From contig NZ_FPAA01000004.1 in assembly GCF_900116235.1 (NCBI RefSeq), forward strand, positions 248,001 to 312,000: 64,000 bases of DNA. Direction: 5' to 3'. The notes beneath the pieces were generated by a model. That model saw nothing but the letters and a program-made list of their open reading frames with translations. It made no database searches and was not told the origin of the DNA. Source of the stretch: Marininema halotolerans. Lineage in GTDB: Bacteria; Bacillota; Bacilli; Thermoactinomycetales; DSM-45169. The position numbers were made by a program, and so were the translations under genes. Below, piece after piece: positions 27,742-36,625 of the stretch (the stretch's first letter is position 1; the number at the start of each line of letters is the position of its first letter).

Positions 27742-28752
27742 ATGAAAAGAAAATGGTTTCAGCTAGCAATGTTGTTGGTGATCGCGTCCTTTTTGATCGG
27801 GGTGGGACCCGATTCCATTGCCAATGCAGCGTCATCATCTTCAACGGTTTCAACCATTTCGACAGATTTTGATTTTAAAGAGTCCGAGTTTAATGCTCCT
27901 AAGACAGGATTTAACTATTATTTTAATAAGTTATTAAGCTCTCATACACCTCATCATAACGGCTATGACCTGGTTGTAAATGATAAGGATCCACAAGTGA
28001 TTAAAGGGAAATTTCAATATGGCGATTTGCGCAAAGACCTCGAAGGGGAATGGGTATCGATTTATTCCTATTCATTATCTGGAGGGAAAGCAGGTTGGCA
28101 CAAACTAGGAAGAGCCAAAACGAATCGAGATGGTCGTATCTCCTTTACGATTCCAGCAGAAAATCACCTTCCCCAAGGCATTCATTTGATCAAGTTATAT
28201 GTTGAAGGCGATGGTACCCATGCCAATATGTATCTGTACAATCTTGCAAATCCCTCAAAGACGGTCGTCTTTGATATTGATGGCACGCTAACGACCGATG
28301 ATTGCGAAAATATAAAAGAGTATCTCAATGAGCTGTGGGATGGTAACTACAAAGCTAAAATGTACCAAGATGCAGACAAAGTGGCTCGTTATTATGCGGA
28401 TCAAGGCTATCACATTGTTTATTTGACAGCCCGGCCCTATTGGCTGACAGAGAAAAGTCAAACGTGGTTGATGGAGCATGGATTCCCCCGTGGCATTCTG
28501 CATACCTATGATGGTGATAAACTCTTAGTCGGTGATAAAACCACACGGTATAAAAGAGACTTCCTCCAGGATATTGGCTCTAAGGGCATGGCGCTCGAAA
28601 CTGCCTATGGTAATGCCAGCACAGATATCGATGCGTATTTATCCTATGGATTAACGGGTAATCACATTTATATCATTGGGAAAAACGCAGGAAGTAAAGG
28701 CACGACTCCCCTTAAAAACTATACCGATCACTTGAATGGGCTTATCCATTAA
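27742..28752 (+). CDS. Secreted HAD protein with lipin-type LNS2 domain
   Basis: A 336-residue exported protein. Residues 1-30 are a signal peptide ending ANAA. Residues 80-168 form a beta-sandwich-like domain (QVIKGKFQYGDL to NMYLYNLANP). Residues 173-330 are an LNS2-type HAD phosphatase: motif I FDIDGT with Asp178/Asp180, motif II YLTAR (227-231), Lys271 in YKRDFL and AYGNASTDIDAY (288-299). LNS2 occurs in lipin phosphatidate phosphatases and in PITP-linked Nir proteins of eukaryotes. Here the enzyme would act outside the cytoplasm, possibly on lipids or their headgroups. GAGGAGGAG precedes the start. Confidence 0.88.
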   Translation: MKRKWFQLAMLLVIASFLIGVGPDSIANAASSSSTVSTISTDFDFKESEFNAPKTGFNYYFNKLLSSHTPHHNGYDLVVNDKDPQVIKGKFQYGDLRKDLEGEWVSIYSYSLSGGKAGWHKLGRAKTNRDGRISFTIPAENHLPQGIHLIKLYVEGDGTHANMYLYNLANPSKTVVFDIDGTLTTDDCENIKEYLNELWDGNYKAKMYQDADKVARYYADQGYHIVYLTARPYWLTEKSQTWLMEHGFPRGILHTYDGDKLLVGDKTTRYKRDFLQDIGSKGMALETAYGNASTDIDAYLSYGLTGNHIYIIGKNAGSKGTTPLKNYTDHLNGLIH

Positions 28753-28759
28753 TTCTTAG

Positions 28760-28800
28760 ACACCTGAGGGTCTATTTTCTAGATCCTTGGGTGTTCCTTT
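28760..28800 (+). terminator. Terminator of the LNS2 gene
   Basis: ACACCTGAGGGTCTA and TAGATCCTTGGGTGT pair with three wobble or mismatched positions, and TCCTTTTAT follows. Confidence 0.55.
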
Positions 28801-28877
28801 TATATGAAGGTGCTACCCACAAGTTGACAGAATGATGTACAATAGTAGAGTTGCTTTGAGCGTGAGTTGCTTTTTAC

Positions 28878-28909
28878 AAAGCCTATTGCACTGCAACGGG
28901 CTTTTTTTG
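28878..28909 (+). terminator. Intrinsic terminator in the leader of the SulP gene
   Basis: AAAGCC-ta-TTGCA-c-TGCAA-cg-GGCTTT followed by a run of seven T lies only 48 bases before the SulP start and more than 80 bases after the previous terminator. It may be an attenuator or the end of a short transcript; no known riboswitch fold was recognised. Confidence 0.6.
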
Positions 28910-28956
28910 TTTGGTAAATTGATTCTGGATGGACACATCATGAAAGAGGGATGATA

Positions 28957-30408
28957 GTGAAAGGAAGCGAACAAACTTATTTGACACAATGGACAAGCAA
29001 TATACGAGGGGACATTCTGGCGGGCATGACGGTTGCCTTTGCTCTAATTCCAGAGGCAATAGCCTTTTCAATCATTGCTGGAGTGGACCCCATGGTCGGT
29101 CTTTATGCTTCATTTTGCATTGCGGTGATCATCGCATTTGTTGGTGGTCGACCTGGTATGATCTCTGCTGCCACGGGAGCGATGGCGTTACTCATGATTA
29201 CGTTGGTCAAGACCCATGGGATTGAGTATCTCTTTGCAGCAACCATCTTAACCGGAATTATTCAGTTCCTTCTCGGCTTGCTAAAAGTGGGACGTTTTAT
29301 TACCTTTATCCCTCATTCGGTCATGGTCGGTTTCGTGAATTCACTCGCCATTCTTATCTTCATGGCGCAACTTCCTCATTTTGTAGGTGAATCCTGGATG
29401 ATGGTGGCTATGGTGATCGGGACGTTGGCCATTATTTATTTACTTCCCAGAGTAACAACGGCAGTTCCTTCTCCGTTGGTAGCTATTATTTGTATGAGTA
29501 TCATTGCCTTCGCATTTCATTTGGATTTGCGCACTGTGGGGGATATGGGAGAAATTAAACAAGCATTACCCATTTTTCATTTACCTAGCTTCCCTTTGAG
29601 TATGGAAAGCTTTTGGGTGATTCTGCCTTACTCCTTTGCACTTGCCCTTGTTGGCATTTTGGAGTCATTGCTCACTGCTCGCATTGTTGATGAAATGACC
29701 GATACACAAAGTGATAAAAACCGTGAGATCAAAGGACAAGGAATCGCCAATATGATTACTGGTTTCTTTGGTGGAATGGCAGGTTGTGCCATGATCGGTC
29801 AATCGGTTATTAATACCAAGTCGGGTGGAAGAGGGCGATTATCCGCCTTGGTTGCAGGAAGCTTTTTGCTGTTTTTAATACTGGTCCTAGGCGACGTTGT
29901 AAAACAAATTCCGATGGCGGCCTTAGTCGGGGTGATGATCATGGTCTCCATCGGTACCTTTGACTGGCAATCGATTAAGGATCTACGAAAGATTCCGCTA
30001 AGTGACTCCTTGATCATGCTGACGACGATGGCGATTGTGGTCGCCACCCACGATTTAGCGAAGGGTGTAGCTGCTGGAGTGATCTTAAGTGCGTTAATTT
30101 TTGGCTGGAGAATCGCCAAATTAAACGTATCGATTTCCCAAGAAGGAAACACGAAGGTTTATCACGTTTCTGGCCAAATGTTTTTCGGCACGATGAATCA
30201 TTTTGTGGACATTTTTGATTATCAAGAGGACCCGGATGATATTATCATTGACTTTAGTCACGCACATATCTGGGACCACTCGGCGGTCACCGCGATCTCC
30301 AAGGTTCACACCAAGTATGAGCAATTAGGTAAAGCGCTTATCGTACGTGGGATGAATGAAGAAAGTCAACTGTTAGTTAACCAGATTGGTTATGGTACTT
30401 CCAATTAA
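28957..30408 (+). CDS. SulP family anion transporter with STAS domain
   Basis: A 483-residue transporter with 10-12 hydrophobic segments, the signature [21 protein letters not shown] near residue 25 and a C-terminal STAS domain (about 395-480, [20 protein letters not shown]). SulP proteins carry sulfate, bicarbonate or other anions with Na+ or H+. The family branch with a short STAS and no CA fusion does not settle the substrate. GAAAGAGGG abuts the ATG at 28951, so the GTG six bases later is the better start. Confidence 0.9.
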   Translation: MKGSEQTYLTQWTSNIRGDILAGMTVAFALIPEAIAFSIIAGVDPMVGLYASFCIAVIIAFVGGRPGMISAATGAMALLMITLVKTHGIEYLFAATILTGIIQFLLGLLKVGRFITFIPHSVMVGFVNSLAILIFMAQLPHFVGESWMMVAMVIGTLAIIYLLPRVTTAVPSPLVAIICMSIIAFAFHLDLRTVGDMGEIKQALPIFHLPSFPLSMESFWVILPYSFALALVGILESLLTARIVDEMTDTQSDKNREIKGQGIANMITGFFGGMAGCAMIGQSVINTKSGGRGRLSALVAGSFLLFLILVLGDVVKQIPMAALVGVMIMVSIGTFDWQSIKDLRKIPLSDSLIMLTTMAIVVATHDLAKGVAAGVILSALIFGWRIAKLNVSISQEGNTKVYHVSGQMFFGTMNHFVDIFDYQEDPDDIIIDFSHAHIWDHSAVTAISKVHTKYEQLGKALIVRGMNEESQLLVNQIGYGTSN

Positions 30409-30422
30409 AAAATGCGTGTTCA

Positions 30423-30475
30423 AGAAAACACCAAGCGAGCCGCGGTGCAACACTTCGGCTCGCTTGGTGTTTTCT
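30423..30475 (+). terminator. 20-bp terminator of the SulP gene
   Basis: AGAAAACACCAAGCGAGCCG and its complement form a perfect stem with a 13-base loop. Confidence 0.8.
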
Positions 30476-30582
30476 GGTGGTAAAAGTTAGCAAGAAAAGG
30501 CGATCGATTAAAGATTGCTGGAAGGAACCACAGAGAAGCATGGTGAAATGAATAGTTAGTCAAATTAAGGAGTTGATGCAAT

Positions 30583-31008
30583 GTGATCTCAAATGTAATC
30601 CCTTATATCATGATGGATGGAAATGCGAAGGAAGCCATCCTTTTCTATCAAAAAGTACTTGGGGCTGAACTTCTTAACCAACAAACCTTTAAAGAAATGC
30701 CGGAAAATCCTGAGTTTGCGATACCAGAAGAAGCGAAGGAAAGAATTTCCCATGCCACGCTAAAAATAGGGGAGAGTCATCTTATGTTTTCAGATACCTT
30801 CCCAGGGCAATCGCGTACAAAGGGAGATCAGGTCACTCTCTGCATTAACTCCACGGATTCCTCATTTTCAAAGAAGATTTTCGAATCTCTTCAACAAGAT
30901 GGCGAAGTAAATATGGACTTACAAGAAACCTTCTTTAGTCCTGCTTATGGGATCGTTACCGATAAATTCGGCGTTTGTTTCCAAGTTTATACGGAAGAAA
31001 AATCGTAA
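30583..31008 (+). CDS. VOC family protein (PhnB-like)
   Basis: A 141-residue protein of the PhnB/3-demethylubiquinone-9 3-methyltransferase-like VOC group: VIPYIMMDGNAKEAILFYQKVLGAEL at the start, ISHATLKIGESHLMFSD in the middle and FFSPAYGIVTDKFGVCFQVY at the end. Such proteins often have no known activity. The GTG start follows AAGGAGTTG. It is monocistronic. Confidence 0.88.
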   Translation: MISNVIPYIMMDGNAKEAILFYQKVLGAELLNQQTFKEMPENPEFAIPEEAKERISHATLKIGESHLMFSDTFPGQSRTKGDQVTLCINSTDSSFSKKIFESLQQDGEVNMDLQETFFSPAYGIVTDKFGVCFQVYTEEKS

Positions 31009-31027
31009 ACCTTTTGCATTAGACATC

Positions 31028-31068
31028 AAAAAACCGGTTACTATTTTATCAATAGGACCGGTTTTTTT
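31028..31068 (+). terminator. Terminator of the VOC gene
   Basis: AAAAAACCGGT and ACCGGTTTTTT with a run of T; 18-base loop. Confidence 0.8.
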
Positions 31069-31204
31069 GTGTCGTCATTGAGTAACCACATGCCTGGCGA
31101 GCATGTAGTGGTAGATACGATTATATATGGAATATAACCATATATTATAGGATATGTTAGAGGAAGTATCTGAACATCTTGATATTTATCCCGTATTTGA
31201 TATT

Positions 31205-31221
31205 CTATTTATTACCTGTGG
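31205..31221 (+). promoter_or_regulatory. Upstream element shared by both symporter genes, copy 1
   Basis: TTTATTACCTGTGG occurs 62-75 bases before the TTG start of this symporter and again before the second one (32878-32891). It is the longest identical block in the two leaders, so it may be a common operator or promoter part. Confidence 0.4.
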
Positions 31222-31282
31222 TGTTAAATGCTTATTTATGTAATAATTTTATGTGGATACTATCTTACAGGAGGACGTTACT

Positions 31283-32701
31283 TTGTTGAATTCATTTGTC
31301 ACTTCGGTCAATGGTGTATTATGGAGCTATGTGCTCATTATCTTATTGTTGGGCTTAGGGGTCTACTTTACTATTCGAACGGGATTTGTGCAGGTTCGTC
31401 ATCTTAAAGAGATGTTTTATGTATTGAAGGATCGTCCCAAGGGCGGATCGGATAAAGATATTACTTCCCTGCAAGCCTTCTTTATCGGAGCAGCGACTCG
31501 GATTGGAACGGGGAATGTCGTTGGGGTAGCAACTGCCATAGCGTTAGGGGGGCCAGGGGCCGTGTTTTGGATGTGGATGGTTGCGATCGTCGGTTCTGCA
31601 TCTGCCTTTGTTGAAAGCACACTGGCTCAAATCTACAAAGAACGTGATGAGGTGGGATTTCGTGGAGGTCCTGGCTATTATATAAAGAAGCAACTTGGAT
31701 CTAAGCTGATGAGTGGCATCTATGCCATTACCATCTTGCTTAGTTTTGGTCTCGTGTTTATCGCGGTGCAAAGTAATACCATTGCCTCTTCATTTAATCG
31801 GTCCTTTGATCTAAGTACCACCATGGTCGGAATTGTACTGGCTGTATTAACTGCACTGGTGATTTTCGGCGGAGTAAAACGAATTGCTCGTGTATCTGAA
31901 ATCATTGTTCCTGTGATGGCTATTTTTTATGTTGCGATGGCGCTGTATGTATTCTTCGCACACATTACTGAAATTCCGATGGTTCTTGTAACCATTTTTA
32001 AAGGTGCGTTTGGTCTAGATCAAGTAGTAGGCGGTGGATTTGGTGCTGCTCTTTCGTGGGGGGTAAAACGAGGGCTGTTCTCCAATGAAGCAGGAATGGG
32101 GAGCGCGCCCAATGCCGCCGCTACTGCAGTGGTTTCTCACCCTGTGAAGCAAGGGTTAATCCAAGCACTTGGTGTTTTCTTTGATACATTGATTGTTTGT
32201 AGTGCCACTGCCTTTATGATCTTAACCGCTGGGGTAAAACCATCCGAAAAGCTACAAGATATTCAATTGACGCAAGCGGCAATGGGGGATCACTTTGGTT
32301 CCTGGGCAGGAGCTTTCCTGGCAATCGCAATTTTCACCTTTGCCTTTAGTTCGATTATCGGGAATTCCTACTACGGTGAGTCCAATCTGCGGTTCCTTAA
32401 CAACCATCGTGTGACAACCGTAATCTATCGCATCCTGGCAATAGGAATGGTGATCTTCGGCGCAAAAGCGAAATTTGACTTGGTATGGAATCTGGCGGAT
32501 ATGACGATGGCCTTAATGGCTCTGACCAACTTAATTGCTATAATGTTGTTAGGGAAATATGCCTTTGCTGCATTAAAGGATTACCTCGCCCAGCGAGAGG
32601 CAGGAAAAGATCCGGTATTTTATGCAGATAGCATTGAAGGTTTAAAAGGCGTTGAAAGTTGGGAGCCATCTCCGCAAAAAGATAAAACGAAGCAAGGATA
32701 A
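31283..32701 (+). CDS. Alanine/glycine:cation symporter (AGCS), copy 1
   Basis: A 472-residue transporter with about ten membrane helices. Family blocks are GVYFTIRTGFVQVRHLKEMF, LQAFFIGAATRIGTGNVVGVATAIALGGPGAVFW (the substrate/Na+ region), GGPGYYIKKQLG and GLFSNEAGMGSAPNAAATA. It imports alanine or glycine with Na+. The TTG at 31283 is chosen from AGGAGGA six bases upstream and alignment with the tandem copy. A terminator separates the two, so each is its own unit. Confidence 0.93.
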   Translation: MLNSFVTSVNGVLWSYVLIILLLGLGVYFTIRTGFVQVRHLKEMFYVLKDRPKGGSDKDITSLQAFFIGAATRIGTGNVVGVATAIALGGPGAVFWMWMVAIVGSASAFVESTLAQIYKERDEVGFRGGPGYYIKKQLGSKLMSGIYAITILLSFGLVFIAVQSNTIASSFNRSFDLSTTMVGIVLAVLTALVIFGGVKRIARVSEIIVPVMAIFYVAMALYVFFAHITEIPMVLVTIFKGAFGLDQVVGGGFGAALSWGVKRGLFSNEAGMGSAPNAAATAVVSHPVKQGLIQALGVFFDTLIVCSATAFMILTAGVKPSEKLQDIQLTQAAMGDHFGSWAGAFLAIAIFTFAFSSIIGNSYYGESNLRFLNNHRVTTVIYRILAIGMVIFGAKAKFDLVWNLADMTMALMALTNLIAIMLLGKYAFAALKDYLAQREAGKDPVFYADSIEGLKGVESWEPSPQKDKTKQG

Positions 32702-32703
32702 TT

Positions 32704-32753
32704 ACCATCAAAAAACCCCTCTTATCTAATGATAAGAGGGGTTTTTTGATGGT
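32704..32753 (+). terminator. Terminator between the symporter genes
   Basis: ACCATCAAAAAACCCCTCTT runs into a perfect 23-bp stem with the 4-base loop TAAT. Confidence 0.85.
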
Positions 32754-32877
32754 AAACAATCTGCTTGCCAACTGTTGTAGCGTGTCAGTAAAAGCCGAGT
32801 CATCAAAGATCCTCATAAAATAGATGCATATTCAATGGAATCCAATTAATAGAAAAAATAGGGTTATATTTATTCCG

Positions 32878-32891
32878 TTTATTACCTGTGG
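32878..32891 (+). promoter_or_regulatory. Upstream element shared by both symporter genes, copy 2
   Basis: TTTATTACCTGTGG, identical to the element before copy 1 and at the same distance (62-75 bases) from its start. Confidence 0.4.
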
Positions 32892-32952
32892 ATATTCATT
32901 GCAAGTTATGAGATAATTCATTAAAAAGAAACTGTTTAGGAGGCGATTGTAA

Positions 32953-34371
32953 TTGTTAAATAATTTGGTAATCAGTGCGAATGAATTTTTATGGACTTAT
33001 GTCATTATTGCTTTATTACTTGGGTTAGGGGTCTACTTTACCATTCGAACGGGCTTCGTGCAGGTTCGTCAAATTAAAGAGATGTTTAGAGTCCTCAAGG
33101 ATAAACCGCCAGCTGACTTAGACGAGAAGAATCGAGTCACTTCCTTGCAAGCCTTTTTTATCGGGGCAGCAACACGGATTGGTACCGGTAACCTTGCAGG
33201 TGTAGCCGGCGCGATTGCTACAGGGGGTCCTGGGGCCGTATTTTGGATGTGGTTAGTTGCTGTGCTAGGTGGAGCCTCTGCTTTTGTTGAAAGCACATTA
33301 GCGCAAATCTTCAAGGAAAAAGACGCTGTGGGTTATCGCGGGGGACCTGGCTACTATATTAAGAAGCAGCTGGGTGCTGGCTGGATGAGTGCAATTTTCG
33401 CCGTAACAATCATTCTCAGCTTCGGTCTCACCTTTAATGCTGTACAGAGTAACACTATCGCATCCGCTTTCAGCAATTCTTTTCATGTTAATACAACGAT
33501 GATGGGGATCATTCTGGCAGTATTGACTGGTCTGATTATCTTTGGTGGGGTTAAACGGATTGCGCGCTTCTCGGAAATCATCGTCCCAGTTATGGCTGTA
33601 TTTTATGTAGGGCTTGCTCTATATGTAACCCTTTCGAATATCACTGCGATTCCCGCTGTATTGGAACTAATCTTTAAAAGCGCGTTTGGTCTTGAACAAG
33701 TAGTAGGTGGCGGGTTTGGTGCTGCCATCATGATGGGGGTAAAGCGAGGGCTGTTCTCCAATGAAGCAGGAATGGGGAGTGCACCTAATGCTGCGGCTAC
33801 TGCATCAGTCAGCCACCCAGTTAAACAAGGTTTCATTCAAGCACTTGGGGTTTTCTTTGATACCTTGCTAGTATGTAGCGCAACGGCATTTATTATTTTG
33901 ACATCAAGTGTAGTTCCCTCTGAAAAATTAAAAGATATTCAATTAACACAGGCAGCGATGGGGGATCACTTTGGTTCGTGGGCAAGTATTTTCCTCGCAG
34001 TGGCCATCTTCACCTTTGCATTCAGCTCCATTATTGGAAGCTATTACTATGGGGAGTCCAACATTGGCTTTATCAACAAAAGCCGTACAACCCTTTATAT
34101 TTACCGAGCACTGGCCTTGGGGATGATCGTGTTTGGAGCAATTGCAAAAGTAGATATTGTGTGGAACCTAGCAGACCTAGCGATGGCTTTAATGGTGATG
34201 ACCAACTTAATTGCCATTATGTTGTTAGGGAAGTTTGCCTTCGCGGCATTGAAGGATTACTTGGAACAACGTAAACAAGGGAAGGACCCTGTCTTTTATG
34301 CGGATACGATTGAGGGTCTGAAAAACGTTGAGTGTTGGGAACGTCCTGCTAATGAGAAAAAAAGAGCCTAA
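32953..34371 (+). CDS. Alanine/glycine:cation symporter (AGCS), copy 2
   Basis: A 472-residue paralogue of the previous protein, very similar over the whole length and differing mostly in loops (for example KDKPPADLDEKNRVTSLQAF in place of KDRPKGGSDKDITSLQAF). All family blocks are intact, including RIGTGNLAGVAGAIATGGPG and GLFSNEAGMGSAPNAAATA. A TTG start follows AGGAGGCGATTGTAA. Two intact copies suggest different regulation or affinity rather than redundancy. Confidence 0.93.
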   Translation: MLNNLVISANEFLWTYVIIALLLGLGVYFTIRTGFVQVRQIKEMFRVLKDKPPADLDEKNRVTSLQAFFIGAATRIGTGNLAGVAGAIATGGPGAVFWMWLVAVLGGASAFVESTLAQIFKEKDAVGYRGGPGYYIKKQLGAGWMSAIFAVTIILSFGLTFNAVQSNTIASAFSNSFHVNTTMMGIILAVLTGLIIFGGVKRIARFSEIIVPVMAVFYVGLALYVTLSNITAIPAVLELIFKSAFGLEQVVGGGFGAAIMMGVKRGLFSNEAGMGSAPNAAATASVSHPVKQGFIQALGVFFDTLLVCSATAFIILTSSVVPSEKLKDIQLTQAAMGDHFGSWASIFLAVAIFTFAFSSIIGSYYYGESNIGFINKSRTTLYIYRALALGMIVFGAIAKVDIVWNLADLAMALMVMTNLIAIMLLGKFAFAALKDYLEQRKQGKDPVFYADTIEGLKNVECWERPANEKKRA

Positions 34372-34394
34372 CGCGAAGTTCGCATAACCTATGT

Positions 34395-34447
34395 AAAAAG
34401 CCTGCTAGTTTGTCGGTGTTGTTAACCGAGGCTAGCAGGCTTTTTTT
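34395..34447. terminator. Terminator after symporter copy 2
   Basis: AAAAAGCCTGCTAG/CTAGCAGGCTTTTT with a 23-base loop and a T-run. Confidence 0.8.
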
Positions 34448-34539
34448 GTATTTAGCGCGGTTATCTGAGCCCTAGAAAGCAATAACTGGAGGCTGAAGCA
34501 GTTGGATTTCATTCCAGTTATCTAAAACTTTTACTATCC

Positions 34540-34758
34540 TTAAGTCTTCTCTTCATCACTTTTGTATTCTAAAAGATCCCCAGGCTGACATTCTAACGCT
34601 TTACAAATGGCGTCTAACGTGGACAATCGAATTGCTTTTGCCTTTCCATTTTTCAATATAGAAAGATTCGCCATTGTAATTCCAACCCGCTCTGAGAGTT
34701 CTGTGACGCTCATTTTCCGCTTAGCCAACATCACATCAATATGGATGATAATCGCCAT
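34540..34758 (-). CDS. Xre-family HTH regulator (YozG type)
   Basis: A 72-residue Cro/CI-type regulator made of one helix-turn-helix domain: VMLAKRKMSVTELSERVGIT, then NLSILKNGKAKAIRLSTLDAICKALECQPGDLLEY. Such proteins are usually paired with a DUF2975 membrane protein, as here. GAGGTG precedes the ATG, and only ten bases separate it from the membrane protein gene upstream. Confidence 0.9.
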   Translation of the reverse strand: MAIIIHIDVMLAKRKMSVTELSERVGITMANLSILKNGKAKAIRLSTLDAICKALECQPGDLLEYKSDEEKT

Positions 34759-34768
34759 GTTATTCACC

Positions 34769-35236
34769 TCAGATTGTTAAATCATTTTCTGATTTTATGT
34801 CGATGGCATTTTTTAATAGCTTTTGAAGGATAGCAACAAAGACGGCTATCATAAAGGAAACAAAAGCAATCAACGTTGCGATTAGGGGGACTGGTGGATC
34901 CACCGCCATCATATGGAAGATCGGTATTCCTGATACATATAAAATACTGATTGTAAATGCACAAACTTTCATCGTCTTCAAACCTTTTACAGTCAACTCT
35001 GAAAACGCTTTATTTTCGTCAATATAACGTAAAAGTTTAAAGGATTGATACAGGAAAAAATAAAAAGGAAACGATGTAACATACAAAAAAACGATAAAGA
35101 AACGTTCCGGGAATGGCCACTCTGTATTACTGTTAACTGCTTGAATTAACTCTGGGAACACAGCGATGCATATCGCAAGCACCGGTAGACCGATAAGAAA
35201 CACAGCTACCTTTAAAAAGAATGTCTCTCGTTTCAA
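34769..35236 (-). CDS. DUF2975 membrane protein (YoaS type)
   Basis: A 155-residue protein with four membrane helices (about 8-28, 46-66, 87-107, 117-138) and the DUF2975 layout, including FKLLRYIDENKAFSELTVKGLKTMK between helices two and three. It forms a two-gene unit with the Xre regulator. A TTG start at 35236 has GAGGTGGG upstream. These pairs are thought to act as membrane-linked regulation modules; the signal is not known. Confidence 0.85.
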   Translation of the reverse strand: MKRETFFLKVAVFLIGLPVLAICIAVFPELIQAVNSNTEWPFPERFFIVFLYVTSFPFYFFLYQSFKLLRYIDENKAFSELTVKGLKTMKVCAFTISILYVSGIPIFHMMAVDPPVPLIATLIAFVSFMIAVFVAILQKLLKNAIDIKSENDLTI

Positions 35237-35666
35237 AGCACCCACCTCACATGTATTTGTCACATTGACTCTAACACATTATTTATTGTTTTACAATAAA
35301 TACTTATCGATTTGGAAGGTATTTTTGATGAGTGTCACACTTGCTGACATCTACCGGAATGGGAGCGGGTTGAAGACCTACACTGGCTAAATGGCTGTGG
35401 TCAGACTGGTTGTAGGTGTGTTTGTGATGTAATTCAGTAGGATCTTTGCCAGGAGCAACTTTTAATCTAGGAGAAAGAAACAAAAAGGGGAGAGGTTTTT
35501 TGATTTAAAAAGATGGGGCATTGGCACACGGATATATGTGCGGCTACATATAATGAGGCAGATGGAGGGGAACTAACACTTGTTAGAAGTCGACCCTTTC
35601 ATCAATCACCTTGATCCGTCTCATTGATGGATTCTTCCTTCGTGAAGTAAATAGGGGGGCAAGAGA
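35237..35666. other. Gene-free interval with a possible sigma-K promoter
   Basis: No supported reading frame. It carries the DUF2975 promoter on the left, an inverted repeat CATCAAT/ATTGATG near 35599-35625, and the sigma-K-like element listed separately. Confidence 0.6.
35525..35555 (+). promoter_or_regulatory. Possible sigma-K-type promoter of the ferritin-like gene
   Basis: CACAC, 17 bases, then CATATAATG resembles the mother-cell sigma-K pattern (AC at -35 and CATAnnnTA at -10). It lies about 110 bases before the ferritin-like gene. The match is short and could be chance. Confidence 0.3.
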
Positions 35667-36122
35667 ATGTACATGTATGTGAATCAATCCCAGGGTTTCG
35701 CCAATTATCAGACAAATCCTCAAATAGCTGTCATGCTAATTAAGGAAGCCATGGGTGATGAGAAGAACGATGCGATGTTTTATCAGTACCTCATTAGTCA
35801 CGCTCCTGATGAGGAAGATCGACGCGTTATCCAGTCGGTCCGAAATGATGAATTAAAGCACCATAACATGTTTAAAACGATTTATTACCATCTTACCGGT
35901 CATTATCCAACAACCGAAGAACATTCCTCCTTCACTCCACCCCGTAATTATCCGGACGGTTTACGAAGAGCCATCTTTGGTGAGTCTGGAGCGGTGGAAT
36001 TGTATCGGAGAATTTGGTTTGCCGTTCCAACTGAAATATATAAGAATATGGTTTTTGAAATCATGACTGACGAACAAAAACACGCCGCGCGTTATAACTA
36101 CCTGTATGCGAAGACACGATAA
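35667..36122 (+). CDS. Ferritin-like di-iron protein
   Basis: A 151-residue protein predicted to be a four-helix bundle. The first di-iron glutamate is in AMGDEKNDAMFYQYL, an ExxH in RNDELKHHNMF, a third glutamate in ESGAVELYRRIW, and the second ExxH in MTDEQKHAARYNYLYA. This is the rubrerythrin-like arrangement without a rubredoxin domain, found in Bacillus proteins such as YhjR. A role in iron handling or peroxide reduction is inferred. GGGGGG lies eight bases before the ATG. Confidence 0.85.
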   Translation: MYMYVNQSQGFANYQTNPQIAVMLIKEAMGDEKNDAMFYQYLISHAPDEEDRRVIQSVRNDELKHHNMFKTIYYHLTGHYPTTEEHSSFTPPRNYPDGLRRAIFGESGAVELYRRIWFAVPTEIYKNMVFEIMTDEQKHAARYNYLYAKTR

Positions 36123-36233
36123 CGATCAAGCGCGCATCAGATTAACAATTAAATAAGGCCGTAGTAGGGCTTTTTTCTTTTCGGTAGGGCTCAACAGGGT
36201 AATAAACCTTCTAAAATGACCAAAAATCACCCT

Positions 36234-36269
36234 TATAACGTTACAAAAGAATGATTTTGTAACGTTATA
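36234..36269. repeat. 15-bp inverted repeat, possible operator or terminator
   Basis: TATAACGTTACAAAA and its exact complement flank GAATGA. It has the symmetry of a protein-binding site as much as of a terminator, and no gene ends immediately next to it. Confidence 0.55.
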
Positions 36270-36564
36270 TAGAAAAGGTGGGGTCATGACGGATTTGCAT
36301 GGGGAAAAACCGAATAATATCTCACTTAAAGAAGTTAACTAGGCTTTTGAGATATTTTAATAAGATGTATCTCACACAGGTAATATTGGTCTATCGTTAA
36401 ATTAACTAGGGTTTATATCTCATTTAAATCGGTGTTATATTTTTGATTACGATCCTATTATTAACTATTTTCATGTGTATCCAACATAATTATTCAGGCC
36501 TATCGGAAACGCACTTTTGATCTCGTAATTTACTACCGAAAATTGATTTCTAGTTTCATGATAA

Positions 36565-36613
36565 AAAACCATCCAGCTGACTCTTTCAAAGGTTGAGCGT
36601 GTTGGATGGTTTT
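36565..36613 (-). terminator. Terminator of the first family-of-three gene
   Basis: AAAACCATCCA/TGGATGGTTTT with a 27-base partly paired loop, 13 bases after the stop. Confidence 0.65.
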
Positions 36614-36625
36614 GTTGCCTTCAAG

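Larger units (their letters stand above)
36123..36625. other. Gene-free interval with palindrome and short repeats
   Basis: No supported frame. It contains a weak terminator (near 36153-36175), a 15-bp palindrome, three copies of TATCTCA (36318, 36368 and 36416) and two copies of TTAACTAGG (36336 and 36401), and the terminator of the next minus-strand gene. Composition is clearly more A/T-rich than the flanking genes. Confidence 0.6.

Noticed and set aside
36318-36420. Short repeats as a CRISPR array
   Set aside because: Repeat words are 7-9 bases and irregularly spaced, with no cas gene.
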